Source: an uncultured Candidatus Melainabacteria bacterium
GTDB taxonomy: Bacteria; Cyanobacteriota; Vampirovibrionia; Gastranaerophilales; Gastranaerophilaceae
DNA: 64,000 nt
Assembly (NCBI GenBank): GCA_934754655.1
Contig: CAKVIC010000001.1
Span: 62,001-126,000 of the forward strand
Reading direction: 5' to 3'
Part shown: in pieces, positions 18,001 through 26,382 of the stretch
Layout of the letters: each line of letters begins with the position of its first letter
Position numbering within the stretch: the first letter of the stretch is position 1
Notes under the pieces: generated by a model
Databases searched by the model: none
What the model was told of the DNA's origin: nothing
Seen by the model: only the letters and a program-made list of their open reading frames with translations
Program-made: the position numbers and the translations under genes

Positions 18001-19625
18001 AGGTTAAAATAAATATTCTTGGGCATATTTATACAATAAATTCTAACACTGCACAGCTTATTAATTATGAATTACAAGACAAAATGCTTAATATGACAAT
18101 AGAAAATGCTACTGTCAATGCACAAAATGGAGCAAATAACCAGCTTAACATAATAGGAAACAAAAATACGCTCAATATAAAAGATGGCGATGATAAAATC
18201 ATTATAAACGGTAATGAAAATATAATAACTACAGTTAGTGGAAATAAAAATATTCAAATAAACGGTGACAATAATACTTACACCGGAACAAATGATGTCA
18301 ACACCATCAAAATTAACGGTAATTCAAACAACATCACAGCCGGTGATTCATCTGATATCATAAATATTGCCTCAGGTGAAGATAACACAATTCACGCTCT
18401 AGATGGTGATGATATCATAACTGTTGCAGGAAACAATAATAATATCTACGGAGAATCCGGCAATGATACAATAATTTTTGAAGGCTATAACGATTCTTCA
18501 CATGTTATAAATGCCGGTGAAGGTGATGATACATTATATATAAAAGGTTCTGGCTCAACAGGAAGTATTGACGCCGGCGCCGGTGTTGACAAAATAATCG
18601 TAAGCGGTTCAAATAATACAGACCTTGAAACCGGCGCCGGCGACGACACTATAATAAATTCCGGAGTTAATAACGTTTATAAAAATGCAAATGGAAATGA
18701 TATTCTATATGAAGCAAGCTCTTCTACTATTACAAACATTAAAGAAATTCATGTAGAAGGACAAACCGGAAGTGTTACAATTACAGACCCTGATGACATT
18801 AAGCTTATTCATAATGATAATGAATACAATATTAAAACAACTGTTGACAATACTTCAATCGGTTATGAAAATAATGCCGACAATCTTACGCTTAATACTG
18901 ATAAAATTGAAATATCAACAGAACAAGATGCTTACATTGATTTAACAATAAACGGTTCAAACAATAACGTCAAACTATCTGATAGTTATGATTCAAAATT
19001 AACAATAAATGGCGATAGTAATGAAATAAAAAGTGGTAACGGCAATTATGATATAACTTCAACCGGAAATTCTAATAAAATTGATTGCACAACAGGGGAT
19101 GCTTATATAGAAGTAACTCAAGATTCTAAAGATGTTATAATTAACGGGCATGATTCAACAGTAACAGTATTAACTAAAGGTGAAAATACAACTTTGATAT
19201 CTTGTGATAAATTAATTAAGCAAGTTGATTCACGCAATATTCAAGCAGGAATCAAAGGGGATTCTAGTTCACAAATAGAAATCGACACAGGATTTTTGAC
19301 TGGAAGATTGACATTTGATGTTTCAAATTCTGCGCATACAGCAAAATCCATCGAAAATGTTGATAATTTAATAGAAGAAGTTACGCAAAAATTAACCGAA
19401 ATCGGCGCGCAATATCAAAGGTTAGGTTCAGCTCTTGAAGAAAATGAAACTAAACAAATTAATCTTATGTCCTCAAAATCAACTCTTCAAGACGCAGATG
19501 TTGCAGAATTAACTTCAGAATATGTTAGAAATCTGATTATTCAACAATCTTCAAGTATTTTATCTGTAACAACGACCAATTTGAATATGCAAATGGTTCA
19601 ATCACTTTTACCTAAAATTGGATAA
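15027..19625 (+). CDS. Giant flagellin with RTX-like/beta-solenoid repeat insert
   Basis: About 1532 residues from a GTG at 15027, which gives the usual flagellin opening (M)IVNTEKLLYELNGTLNRT; TAGGAT lies 11 bases upstream. The first 125 residues are a flagellin D0/D1 arm (SIERLASGFKVNGAKDNPAN, ARDNIEQGMDMLSYSEDIM) and the last 90 are the matching C-terminal arm (LQDADVAELTSEYVRNLIIQ, ending in SLLPKIG). Between them, instead of a usual 100-300-residue variable domain, are about 1200 residues dominated by GG-x-G-x-D-x-I-like nonapeptides (GGDGNDRIY, GGAGDDKIF, GGSGNDKFI, GGTGNDSFT) and N/G/T/I-rich repeats, as in calcium-binding RTX rolls and beta-solenoids. There is almost no cysteine. It should be exported by the flagellar secretion system and display the repeat domain on the filament. 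No sigma-28 promoter was found just upstream. It could instead be a surface adhesin using flagellin arms. Confidence 0.88.
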   Translation: MIVNTEKLLYELNGTLNRTTKNISTSIERLASGFKVNGAKDNPANFSIITEMKTELGALDVARDNIEQGMDMLSYSEDIMANILNNLDRIKQLSIAASNEINDEKSIKAIQQEIDSCIETIEALKVSANYNGLDIFQETYDLDKNYTYKVTDGNIDSQAPTGAGNSLTTFSETFDTPVMTQPTAEEELSNAAGANPCHTKASRVIPEDINTIPSNMVQNTIQNVAQDSSTNTTTNAVLTPRILSDTSVNPNAENQATKTSATQNVENGIALYSVSRYTLVLQAGESQTVTVGGRTYTISNTMEKAGTLEYSYDSDKDLVTFKGVLNSQNPNNSESLNITAATNQADRVRLEGAFGIVNLGNKDDYIESDMSLGNVNAGDGDKTLIITGANVTNNSNNLCYYIGSGNNTVIAEESSRFAKIYTGIGKNNVLIKGHYISTFMRGDDYYETTQEANNNSLSAYGRKVTAISNGQNETLYLQNSTVTVNGTANYIGFTNSTNNNITINGTCKTIRLADGNNTVTMNGKVNKTSTGNGNNIFYINKTTGSIVTGNGDDTFYFADNANATLIDGGGGINKVIKAGTSNFMARNLEGYTDSPIKNYVGYLNLRANETLTVKMSNGYEYTIKNMLGENQRIKIGTDHINTQWGSTASPTFTLLEGKNLEITAKNGQADWIELADNTSDCTIYAGDRNDTIIVGQNSGKSKGHTIYGGDGNDRIYNMTNDTNIYGEAGNDFIELLTNGTANQTSGEGFVVDGGDGEDTISIVTNGHHGLITGGAGDDKIFVGSSSSIWNYCYTDNTNIQGGSGNDKFIIVNGKNNVFGGNGNNIFEINDAIKSGYSINGGTGNDSFTINASDSEGTINGNSGNNTFIINGSNNQDIKTGSGNDTITVSGNNNKIDAQAGEDTITVNGNNNEIDAGLGNDKIYINSSNNSAFITGGDGDDNISVTGTNNSNIHGGAGYDRLYQTSNILNCDGFEDITSTASKASFSIASDTEVKINILGHIYTINSNTAQLINYELQDKMLNMTIENATVNAQNGANNQLNIIGNKNTLNIKDGDDKIIINGNENIITTVSGNKNIQINGDNNTYTGTNDVNTIKINGNSNNITAGDSSDIINIASGEDNTIHALDGDDIITVAGNNNNIYGESGNDTIIFEGYNDSSHVINAGEGDDTLYIKGSGSTGSIDAGAGVDKIIVSGSNNTDLETGAGDDTIINSGVNNVYKNANGNDILYEASSSTITNIKEIHVEGQTGSVTITDPDDIKLIHNDNEYNIKTTVDNTSIGYENNADNLTLNTDKIEISTEQDAYIDLTINGSNNNVKLSDSYDSKLTINGDSNEIKSGNGNYDITSTGNSNKIDCTTGDAYIEVTQDSKDVIINGHDSTVTVLTKGENTTLISCDKLIKQVDSRNIQAGIKGDSSSQIEIDTGFLTGRLTFDVSNSAHTAKSIENVDNLIEEVTQKLTEIGAQYQRLGSALEENETKQINLMSSKSTLQDADVAELTSEYVRNLIIQQSSSILSVTTTNLNMQMVQSLLPKIG

Positions 19626-19645
19626 AAAATAAAAATTTTCAAAAC

Positions 19646-19673
19646 TTTACATTTTTTTAATAAGAATTATAAT
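19646..19673 (+). promoter_or_regulatory. Sigma-70-type promoter giving a probable leaderless message
   Basis: TTTACA (19646-19651), 16-base spacer, TATAAT (19668-19673), start codon at 19681, eight bases after the -10 box. No ribosome binding site before the ATG. Confidence 0.55.
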
Positions 19674-19680
19674 AATAAAT

Positions 19681-20277
19681 ATGTTAAAACGCATTGTATT
19701 ACTATTAATACTTATTATTTCAACAACTTGTTTTGCAAGTGATTTAGTTTTGCGCGATTATGATGAGTATAAAATCCCTGCCGGATATCATTTACCAATA
19801 ATGAATTTGCAAGAATTTTCAACCGCATACACTGAAGAAGGTGAATTGCTAAACTTCGTAATAACCAATAATATTTATCTTTTTGATAAAAACGTTATTC
19901 CGCAAGGCTCAAAGCTAACAGGCTTTATAGAAAAGAAAAATGAACCGATTCGCGGTACAAATGCTTCTATGAAAGTTTTTATTAATAAAATGTACTTGCC
20001 TGATGGGTTCGAGATTCCAATAAAAGCCTATATTTCAACACCCAATAATAATTTGATAGGAGGAGAATTAACAAAACCTGAAACTTACAATAAAATTCCT
20101 CATTATCAACGTTGGAGCATGTTTCGTGCAATGGGAGTTGTTCAATATGTTCCGGGGGATAAAAGGCGAATGGGCGAACATATCACGATATCTTCCGGCG
20201 CAAATCTAACAATTGTTCTGGTTGCACCAATTAATATGACCCATACAATGAGTTTGCCCCATAAAATAAATAATTAA
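19681..20277 (+). CDS. Secreted protein of unknown function
   Basis: A 198-residue protein with a signal peptide (MLKRIVLLLILIISTTCFAS). The mature part contains DEYKIPAGYHLP, KNVIPQGSKLTGFIE and a late SGANLTIVLVAP segment. The I-P-x-G-(T/S) strands recall the beta-barrel C-terminal domain of TrbI/VirB10-like proteins, but the match is by eye and weak. The next gene (20343) has the same pattern, suggesting a related pair. Both stand directly upstream of a TonB operon, so an outer-membrane or periplasmic role is plausible. Confidence 0.6.
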   Translation: MLKRIVLLLILIISTTCFASDLVLRDYDEYKIPAGYHLPIMNLQEFSTAYTEEGELLNFVITNNIYLFDKNVIPQGSKLTGFIEKKNEPIRGTNASMKVFINKMYLPDGFEIPIKAYISTPNNNLIGGELTKPETYNKIPHYQRWSMFRAMGVVQYVPGDKRRMGEHITISSGANLTIVLVAPINMTHTMSLPHKINN

Positions 20278-20342
20278 TTAAAAAATCTTCATATTTGACA
20301 AATTTTTAGTAAATATTAAAATATAAATAAGGGAGATAGGGA

Positions 20343-20834
20343 ATGAGAAAATTAATTGCAGTCGGAATATTGAGTATGCTTACAACAAGCACTTCTTTTG
20401 CTGCAACAAATTATTTTTACCAACCTTTTGACACGAATTATATGATGAATCAAGATATTCGCAAAGTTACAAGTGTTAAAAATTATACGATGAATCTTGA
20501 TTCAGACAAAATCAAAATTCCTGCCGGTGTCGAAATTAAAGCTCGCTTGCAGACAATAAGCGACGAAAGCAAGCTCATTTATGGGCAAAATGTCACCGCA
20601 ATTCTTGAAGAAGAATTTAATTACAAAGATTCTCTTATATTGCCAATTGGCACTATATTAGAGGGAAATGTTATTAAAAAACATGAAAAAAGTTCTGAAA
20701 TTTTAACAATTCGGTTCAATCAAATAAAAACTCTAAGCAATGAAATAATACCCATAAATGGAGTTTTAAAATCAAATATATCAGGTAATATCGTTGTAGA
20801 ACTTACACAGCCTGTTTATATAAACAAATTTTAA
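20343..20834 (+). CDS. Secreted protein of unknown function, related to its upstream neighbour
   Basis: A 163-residue protein with a signal peptide (MRKLIAVGILSMLTTSTSFA) and a good ribosome binding site (AGGGAGATAGGGA). The mature part has KIKIPAGVEIKARL, the IYGQNVTAILEEEF segment and LILPIGTILEGNVI, the same I-P-x-G beta pattern as the protein at 19681. It may be a distant duplicate. Function unknown; location next to tonB suggests the periplasm or outer membrane. Confidence 0.6.
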   Translation: MRKLIAVGILSMLTTSTSFAATNYFYQPFDTNYMMNQDIRKVTSVKNYTMNLDSDKIKIPAGVEIKARLQTISDESKLIYGQNVTAILEEEFNYKDSLILPIGTILEGNVIKKHEKSSEILTIRFNQIKTLSNEIIPINGVLKSNISGNIVVELTQPVYINKF

Positions 20835-20925
20835 AATAGTTTAAAAAAACTATTCAGTCGGATAATTAAAAATGATTTATGATAAATTATTCTAGAGAAG
20901 GTAATATAAAGAGCGAGATGATAAG

Positions 20926-22122
20926 GTGTCTTTAATAAGTAACAAAAATTTTTTACAAGATGACGATGTATTAGAAAACGATACAGAATATACAGTTACA
21001 CCAATTGTAACGAATAATGAAGATTCAAAGTCTTTGAAAAAGTTTGTAATCTTTTCAACAGCTTTGCACCCCGCTGTCGTAGGTTTAATATATTTAATAT
21101 CTTTTATTTTAATATTATTAAATATTGATATTCCATTACTACATAGAATGTCTTTACCTCAACCAAAACGCGATATAGAATTTGTTTTGGTTGATAAACC
21201 TGCTATGCCAAGAAACCTTAAAACAAAAAATCGTGCGGATATTAATTCAAGAAGCGGTGGTATTAATGACCCAAAAAGAAAAGTTTCAATGCCATCTCCT
21301 AAACCTCAAAAAGCTAAAAAAGCTTCTTCAAGCGCAAATAATGTCAATAATATGATAAAAAAACAGCAAGCGGCGCAAGCAAAAAAAGCTGTTACACAAG
21401 CGAAACAACAAGCGCAAAAGGCGGCTACAAAACCAAATACAAAGCCAAGCGCTTCAAATATTAATAAGCCATCACCGGCAAAACCAGCGCCACCAACAGC
21501 AAGACCGTCTGCAAAACCAATATCTTCACCAGCACCGGTCGCAAAACCTTCAAATGCTTTTGGTGTACCTGCGCCAAGTGGTGCGCCTTTAGGTAAAACT
21601 TTAGCAACAGGCCCTGTTGGCGGAACATCTTCTGGAACAGGCAATGCTCATAAAGCTGGTGGTAGCTCTTCAGGTGGTGGTACTACTTACGCTCCAAGAC
21701 CATCTTTAGCGCCAACCGGTGGTTCAAGTGGTTCAGGACAATTAGGAAGAGGTTCTTCCGGTGGCAATGGCAATGTCGGAAACCCTGGAGGCGGAGGCGG
21801 AGCTCCTGGAATTGATGCTTTAAGAGAGCCTGATTTTGGACCATACATGAGAGATTTGCAACGCAGAATTAAGCTAAATTGGGATCCTCCAAAAGGTAAC
21901 GAAAGTAAGACCGTTGTATTATTGTTCAAAATTGCTAAAGACGGTAGGTTATTATCATGTAGCGTACAAAGATCATCAGGTTTACCGTCAGCGGATCAAG
22001 CAGCGTTAAATGCAGTTAAGGCAACTGCGCCATTTAGACCATTGCCGGCAGATTTTAAGGGACAAAATATTGATATCCAATTTACTTTTGACTATAGAGT
22101 TTTTGGAGCTTCAAGATACTAA
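20926..22122 (+). CDS. tonB: TonB-family energy transducer
   Basis: A 398-residue protein from a GTG; no other start codon is usable before the membrane segment. Order of parts: short cytoplasmic N-terminus, one membrane helix (about residues 43-70), a long flexible linker first rich in Ala/Lys/Pro (about 110-215) and then very rich in Gly/Ser (about 215-290), and a TonB C-terminal domain (about 300-398) with YMRDLQRRIKLNW, LLFKIAKDGRLLSCSVQRSSG and ALNAVKATAPFRPLP. It carries proton-motive energy from ExbB/ExbD to outer-membrane receptors. The linker is longer than in E. coli TonB (239 residues). First gene of the operon with exbB and two exbD genes. A TolA-like role is the alternative. Confidence 0.85.
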   Translation: MSLISNKNFLQDDDVLENDTEYTVTPIVTNNEDSKSLKKFVIFSTALHPAVVGLIYLISFILILLNIDIPLLHRMSLPQPKRDIEFVLVDKPAMPRNLKTKNRADINSRSGGINDPKRKVSMPSPKPQKAKKASSSANNVNNMIKKQQAAQAKKAVTQAKQQAQKAATKPNTKPSASNINKPSPAKPAPPTARPSAKPISSPAPVAKPSNAFGVPAPSGAPLGKTLATGPVGGTSSGTGNAHKAGGSSSGGGTTYAPRPSLAPTGGSSGSGQLGRGSSGGNGNVGNPGGGGGAPGIDALREPDFGPYMRDLQRRIKLNWDPPKGNESKTVVLLFKIAKDGRLLSCSVQRSSGLPSADQAALNAVKATAPFRPLPADFKGQNIDIQFTFDYRVFGASRY

Positions 22123-22154
22123 AGAATATAAGATAGATAAATGAGGATAAAATT

Positions 22155-22805
22155 ATGGAACTATTATTAAACGCAATTAAACAAGACTTTTGGGTATTAT
22201 TTCCAATATTGATTTGTTCAATTTTAACAGTCGCAGTTGCTTTAGAAAGAGCAAGCTTTTACAAGAAAAATAAGCGTAATGTTGTAGAATTTATACCAAG
22301 ATTACAAAAAGAGCTTACAAAAAATAATTTAATGGGCGCACAAAACTTAGCTGTGCAATGTGGCGGTATTATTGGTGAAATCACAGAAGAAGCCGTAAGA
22401 ATTTTTTCTGAACAAAAGAAAGGTTTTTCACGTTCTTACGATATCGCATCAGCTCTTGCTACAAGAAAACTTGAATCTCATTTAACAATTTTGGGTACAA
22501 TTGGTGGTGTTGCACCATTCTTAGGTTTGTTTGGTACTGTCGTAAGAATTCTTTATACTTTCCAAGATTTGGCTGTACAAGGTAATCAATCAGCAGCTGT
22601 TGCAATGGGTATCGGTTCAGCATTGATAGCAACTGCAGCCGGTTTGGGTGTCGCTATTGTAGCGGTTGTTTGCTACAACACTTACCAATCTACAGTAAGA
22701 AGATTTGAAGATGATTTTCAATTAATCAAGCTTTTATTCTTAAGTTTTGTTGATTCAGAAGAAGAAACTAAGCTTTCATCACAATCTTCAAGCGTAGCTC
22801 TATAA
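22155..22805 (+). CDS. exbB: ExbB/TolQ-type proton channel subunit
   Basis: A 216-residue inner-membrane protein of the MotA/TolQ/ExbB family with three membrane helices (about residues 12-30, 115-140 and 155-178). The conserved region LTILGTIGGVAPFLGLFGTV and the GIGSALIATAAGLGVAIVAV helix are unmistakable. With ExbD it forms the proton channel that powers TonB. Ribosome binding site GAGGATAAA. Sits 32 bases after tonB and 12 before exbD. Confidence 0.92.
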   Translation: MELLLNAIKQDFWVLFPILICSILTVAVALERASFYKKNKRNVVEFIPRLQKELTKNNLMGAQNLAVQCGGIIGEITEEAVRIFSEQKKGFSRSYDIASALATRKLESHLTILGTIGGVAPFLGLFGTVVRILYTFQDLAVQGNQSAAVAMGIGSALIATAAGLGVAIVAVVCYNTYQSTVRRFEDDFQLIKLLFLSFVDSEEETKLSSQSSSVAL

Positions 22806-22817
22806 TAAGGATAAATC

Positions 22818-23360
22818 ATGGCTATAAAATCAGGCAAAAAAGCATTATTTACAGAAATAAACATAACACCTTTGACAGATATATTTTTAGTACTGTTAAT
22901 CATAATGATGGTTGTAGCTCCTACATTCCAATCAATCGATACTTCAATAACAGTGCCGGAAATTAATAGTGGAACGTCAATTGAGCAAGGTAAAATTACA
23001 GTTTCTGTAACTCAAAGCGGGGATGTTTATGTTGAAACTAAAAAGGTTGATATAAATTCACTTGCAACAGAGTTAGAAAATCTAAAAAAAGATACTGAAG
23101 CTACTGAAGTTGTGGTAAAAGCCGATGAAAAAGCCAAAAGCTCTATTATTATGCAAATTATGGACGCAGCGCAAGATGCAAGCTATAAAAAACTTATTGT
23201 TGCAGGAGAGCCTTTAAATAAAAAAGCTCAAAAGGAATTAGAGAAATTACAAAACACGGCTGAACAAACAGCGCAACCCACACAGTCTGCGGCAAACACT
23301 TTAAATGGAGCTAGCACACCTTTGCCTAGTGACAATCAATATGAGAATTGGAGCGAATAA
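22818..23360 (+). CDS. exbD: ExbD/TolR-type transport protein 1
   Basis: A 180-residue inner-membrane protein: one N-terminal helix preceded by EINITPLTDIFLVLLIIM, in which the aspartate is the proton-carrying residue of ExbD/TolR, and a periplasmic ExbD domain (about residues 50-135). The last 45 residues are a Gln/Ala/Thr/Ser-rich tail absent from the second ExbD copy. The following gene starts on its stop codon (TAATG), so translation is coupled. Confidence 0.9.
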   Translation: MAIKSGKKALFTEINITPLTDIFLVLLIIMMVVAPTFQSIDTSITVPEINSGTSIEQGKITVSVTQSGDVYVETKKVDINSLATELENLKKDTEATEVVVKADEKAKSSIIMQIMDAAQDASYKKLIVAGEPLNKKAQKELEKLQNTAEQTAQPTQSAANTLNGASTPLPSDNQYENWSE

Positions 23361-23737
23361 TGCGTGATAGTTTTAATGAAATAAATATAACACCTTTAAC
23401 AGATATATTTTTAGTATTACTTATTATAATGATGGTAATAGCTCCAATGCTGGATCAACAAGGGTTGAATTTAGCAGTGCCGGAGATTGTTAAAGAACAA
23501 GATATTGCAAAAGATGCCAAAATTATGACAGTCCAAGTAACTGAAAATAATAAATATATTTTTGACGGAAACGAAGTAGCTGCAACCGATTTAGAACAAT
23601 TATGTAGTGATAATGTCACAAATTTTAAAGATGGTCTTTTGATACAAGCGGACGAAGATTCTGAACACGGTGCAATTGTAAAATTAATGGATGTAGCAAG
23701 AAATAGCGGATTTACAAGCATTTCTTTATCAAGATAA
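23360..23737 (+). CDS. exbD: ExbD/TolR-type transport protein 2
   Basis: A 125-residue second ExbD paralogue starting at the ATG that overlaps the previous TAA by one base. It has the same EINITPLTDIFLVLLIIM helix with the functional aspartate and a compact periplasmic domain without the tail of copy 1. Two ExbD paralogues in tandem after one ExbB occur in some TonB systems and may form a heterodimer inside the ExbB pentamer. A strong terminator closes the operon. Confidence 0.9.
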   Translation: MRDSFNEINITPLTDIFLVLLIIMMVIAPMLDQQGLNLAVPEIVKEQDIAKDAKIMTVQVTENNKYIFDGNEVAATDLEQLCSDNVTNFKDGLLIQADEDSEHGAIVKLMDVARNSGFTSISLSR

Positions 23738-23760
23738 TTTATTTGAAGATTTTATACATT

Positions 23761-23795
23761 GAAGATATAGAAAAATTTTCTATATCTTCTTTTTT
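23761..23795 (+). terminator. Rho-independent terminator of the tonB operon
   Basis: Perfect 14-base inverted repeat (GAAGATATAGAAAA and its complement, 23761-23789) followed by T6. Confidence 0.85.
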
Positions 23796-23941
23796 AAATT
23801 TCAAGCTCCTCTTTTTTATTAACAAATGTTAATATTTGCTTGCCTGAAAAATTTGTTTATGGTGTTATATAGAAAATATGTGTGTAGGGGTATTAAGATG
23901 CATACGTTAAAGAGTGTAGTATTGTTATAAAGGAGAAGTAT

Positions 23942-24991
23942 ATGAAAATTTTTAACATTAACAATGTTCAATCAAGAACACAAATTCGTGCTAGACAAAA
24001 TCAAACAACAGGAGTTCAAACAGAACAAAAACTTGAAAGAAGATTTTTAAAAGAAATGACAAAACCCGAAATGGATACAGTTTCTTTTAAAGGGAATATC
24101 GTACATGGCATAAATTCTTCAAGAAAATGGGTTGACTATGGTGACATATTTAAAGAAGGTGCCGATTTGGCAAAGCAAGAATTACCAAAAGCAAGAACAA
24201 TTTTGGCAAAACTTAATAATGCAAATTTGCGCGAGGCTATTTTAAGTAAAAGTATTTTTCACGGCGCGTTATTTACAGGAGCCAATTTAGTTGGAACAAA
24301 TTTTGAAAATGCAAATCTTGAATCTAGTCAATTTATTGATGTAATAACTGAAAATACAAATTTTGAAAAAACTGATTTAAGAAATACCGTTTTTTCAGGA
24401 GATTTTGGACCAAATACAACATTAGAAAAAGCAAACATTCGTGGAGCTGATTTTAGACATGCAAATATAAACAAACTAAATCTCGCAGGAGCTTTTTATG
24501 ATGAAGATACTCTTTTCCCTAGAGGGTTTAACCCAATATCTGAAGGTTTAATTTGGTTAAGAAAAAATATAGATTTTAAAGAATTGCAAGAAGAATTTGT
24601 AAGAGTTAAAATTAGATACTCTAATTTTGAAAATAATAATTTTAAAGAAACTAATTTTAAAAGAGCTGATTTGAAAGGTTGTCGTTTTATCAATTGTAAT
24701 TTAGAAGGCGCAAATTTAACAAGAGCATACGCTAAAAGAGCTGAATTTGTTAACACAAATCTTAGATATTCATTGTTAAAACAGGTTAATCTTGATAAAG
24801 CTTATTTAAAAAATGTTAATTTATCAAATGCAAATTTACGTGGTGCAATTTTAACTTGGGATACTGCGCAAAATGTAAATTTAGATAATGCAACTTATGA
24901 CCAATTTACTGTTTTTAATCACGGTTTTAATCCAGATGCACACAACATGTTTTTTGAAAAATCAAGCTTAGCTTATTATGGTATAAAATAG
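23942..24991 (+). CDS. Pentapeptide-repeat protein with N-terminal F-K motif
   Basis: A 349-residue protein. After a Gln/Arg/Thr-rich leader containing DTVSFKGN (about residues 45-52) it has two blocks of A(D/N)LXX pentapeptide repeats (about 95-185 and 225-320; for example GANLVGTNFENANLESSQF and NLSNANLRGAI), which should form a right-handed quadrilateral beta-helix. There is no signal peptide. Such proteins are usually protein-interaction surfaces. Its last 37 codons are duplicated as an orphan fragment at 26544-26656. It heads the F-K gene cluster and has a strong AAAGGAGAAG site. Confidence 0.82.
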   Translation: MKIFNINNVQSRTQIRARQNQTTGVQTEQKLERRFLKEMTKPEMDTVSFKGNIVHGINSSRKWVDYGDIFKEGADLAKQELPKARTILAKLNNANLREAILSKSIFHGALFTGANLVGTNFENANLESSQFIDVITENTNFEKTDLRNTVFSGDFGPNTTLEKANIRGADFRHANINKLNLAGAFYDEDTLFPRGFNPISEGLIWLRKNIDFKELQEEFVRVKIRYSNFENNNFKETNFKRADLKGCRFINCNLEGANLTRAYAKRAEFVNTNLRYSLLKQVNLDKAYLKNVNLSNANLRGAILTWDTAQNVNLDNATYDQFTVFNHGFNPDAHNMFFEKSSLAYYGIK

Positions 24992-25002
24992 AGGTTTAAA
25001 TA

Positions 25003-26382
25003 ATGAAAATAAATAAAATTGAACAATCTTACACCAATATAGGTTTTAAAGCCGGTAAGGTTAAAGTGTTTTCTGATTTTGACAAAACTTTTTTACCGGC
25101 AAGGCATAAAGAATTTGCTAGGTATAATGATAAAAAATTTATTGACAAAATTGAAAATTATTTTAAAAATTTTAAAAAATTTTTAAATAATACTCGAGAA
25201 GGATTAAATTTTACAATTACTACCGGCAGAACGTTTGGAGAATTTTTAACAATGGCAGAAATTGCCAGAAATAGGAAATTTGAAATGCCTTTACCAGATA
25301 GTCTGATTGTTAAAAATGGTAGCGATGAACATTTGAGAGTCGGAACTGACGAAGAATTTTATAAAGGTGGAGCTTTTCCTTTTAGGTATGAAATTACAAA
25401 TAAAGAAAAAGAAAATAAATTAAAAGAACTTACTGGCTGGGATGGTGTTAAAGCTAAAAAAATAATAAAAGATGTCCTTAATTCATTTAATCTAAGAATT
25501 GTAGAAGCTGATTCTGAAAATAGCGCTAGCGATTATGGCACACGTTCGTTATTTTCAGCCGGTAATTTAAAAGATGAAAGCAAGTGTATTTTTGATGATG
25601 TTAAACAATCAGAACTGACTGCCGGATTAAGACGAGATGGAAACCTAAAAGTAACTGTTGTTTATCCAACAGGCTTGAACCATTTAACGCGAACAAATTT
25701 AATTATGAATATTGCTTCTAAAATAAGATCAGAATTAGAAAAAAATAATATAGGGTTTGAACGGATTTTAGAACATGATTGCAAAAACAGACAAGTAATA
25801 ACTTATTTACCAACTAAAAAATTAACAAAGCATTATGATCCGGCGGAAGCATTATTAAATGCTAAAAAAAATAATGATTTGGTTATTGTTGCAGGTGATA
25901 GCTCAAACGATATACCAATGTTAAAACCGGGGCTATATCTTGAGCATTTTTTAACGCCAGAACAAAAAGAAAAATACATTAAAACTTTGCGTGCAGTGAA
26001 TAGTAGTGATTTTTTAAAAAAACTTGATGAAGAAGGGAATGAAGAACTCGCAAAAATATATAAAGAAATGCCTTTTGTCGGAATTATTGTAAAACATTCA
26101 AATGGTGAAAATAATTTATCAGAACTAAATCTTCATACAAAAGGTAAATATAAAAAAATTATTGTTGTAGATGAAGCAAATTTAGAAAATGGAATAAAAG
26201 ATGCAATAAAATTGTATAGCGAACAGAATCCAAATTTCAAAAAAGAATTGAGTAAAGATTTAGAAAAAGAAGTGTATAGTAGCTCAAACGGTGATAATAA
26301 AATAAATAACAATGAAAAAAAAGAGGGGGATAAAGGGGGAAACAAAGAAAAACCGGAAAATGATGATGGAGATTCTCCCTGA
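25003..26382 (+). CDS. HAD-superfamily hydrolase with F-K motif, copy 1
   Basis: A 459-residue protein. The short leader MKINKIEQSYTNIGFKAGKV holds the F-K motif (residues 14-16), then the HAD core begins: motif I FSDFDKTFL (nucleophile Asp in DFDKT), motif II FTITTGRTFGEF, and motif IV VAGDSSNDIPM (GDSSND). Cap and layout resemble Cof/sucrose-phosphatase-like sugar phosphatases, so a sugar-phosphate phosphatase is the best guess. The C-terminal 45 residues are Glu/Lys/Asn/Gly-rich and of low complexity. Ribosome binding site AGAGG. Tandem paralogue at 26668. Just before its end an A8 tract links to an alternative frame encoding a membrane tail. Confidence 0.82.
   Translation: MKINKIEQSYTNIGFKAGKVKVFSDFDKTFLPARHKEFARYNDKKFIDKIENYFKNFKKFLNNTREGLNFTITTGRTFGEFLTMAEIARNRKFEMPLPDSLIVKNGSDEHLRVGTDEEFYKGGAFPFRYEITNKEKENKLKELTGWDGVKAKKIIKDVLNSFNLRIVEADSENSASDYGTRSLFSAGNLKDESKCIFDDVKQSELTAGLRRDGNLKVTVVYPTGLNHLTRTNLIMNIASKIRSELEKNNIGFERILEHDCKNRQVITYLPTKKLTKHYDPAEALLNAKKNNDLVIVAGDSSNDIPMLKPGLYLEHFLTPEQKEKYIKTLRAVNSSDFLKKLDEEGNEELAKIYKEMPFVGIIVKHSNGENNLSELNLHTKGKYKKIIVVDEANLENGIKDAIKLYSEQNPNFKKELSKDLEKEVYSSSNGDNKINNNEKKEGDKGGNKEKPENDDGDSP

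Noticed and set aside
16600..19100. Dense short repeats that could suggest a CRISPR array or minisatellite
   Set aside because: The repeats are degenerate, multiples of three and encode glycine/asparagine/aspartate nonapeptides within one intact frame of the flagellin; there are no constant repeats with unique spacers.
15027..19625. The protein as a type I secreted RTX toxin
   Set aside because: The C-terminus is a flagellin arm, not a type I signal, and no HlyB/HlyD-type exporter genes adjoin it.
21306..21929. Long antisense frames opposite the tonB linker
   Set aside because: They mirror the Ala/Lys/Pro- and Gly/Ser-rich linker codons, lack ribosome binding sites and give low-complexity proteins.
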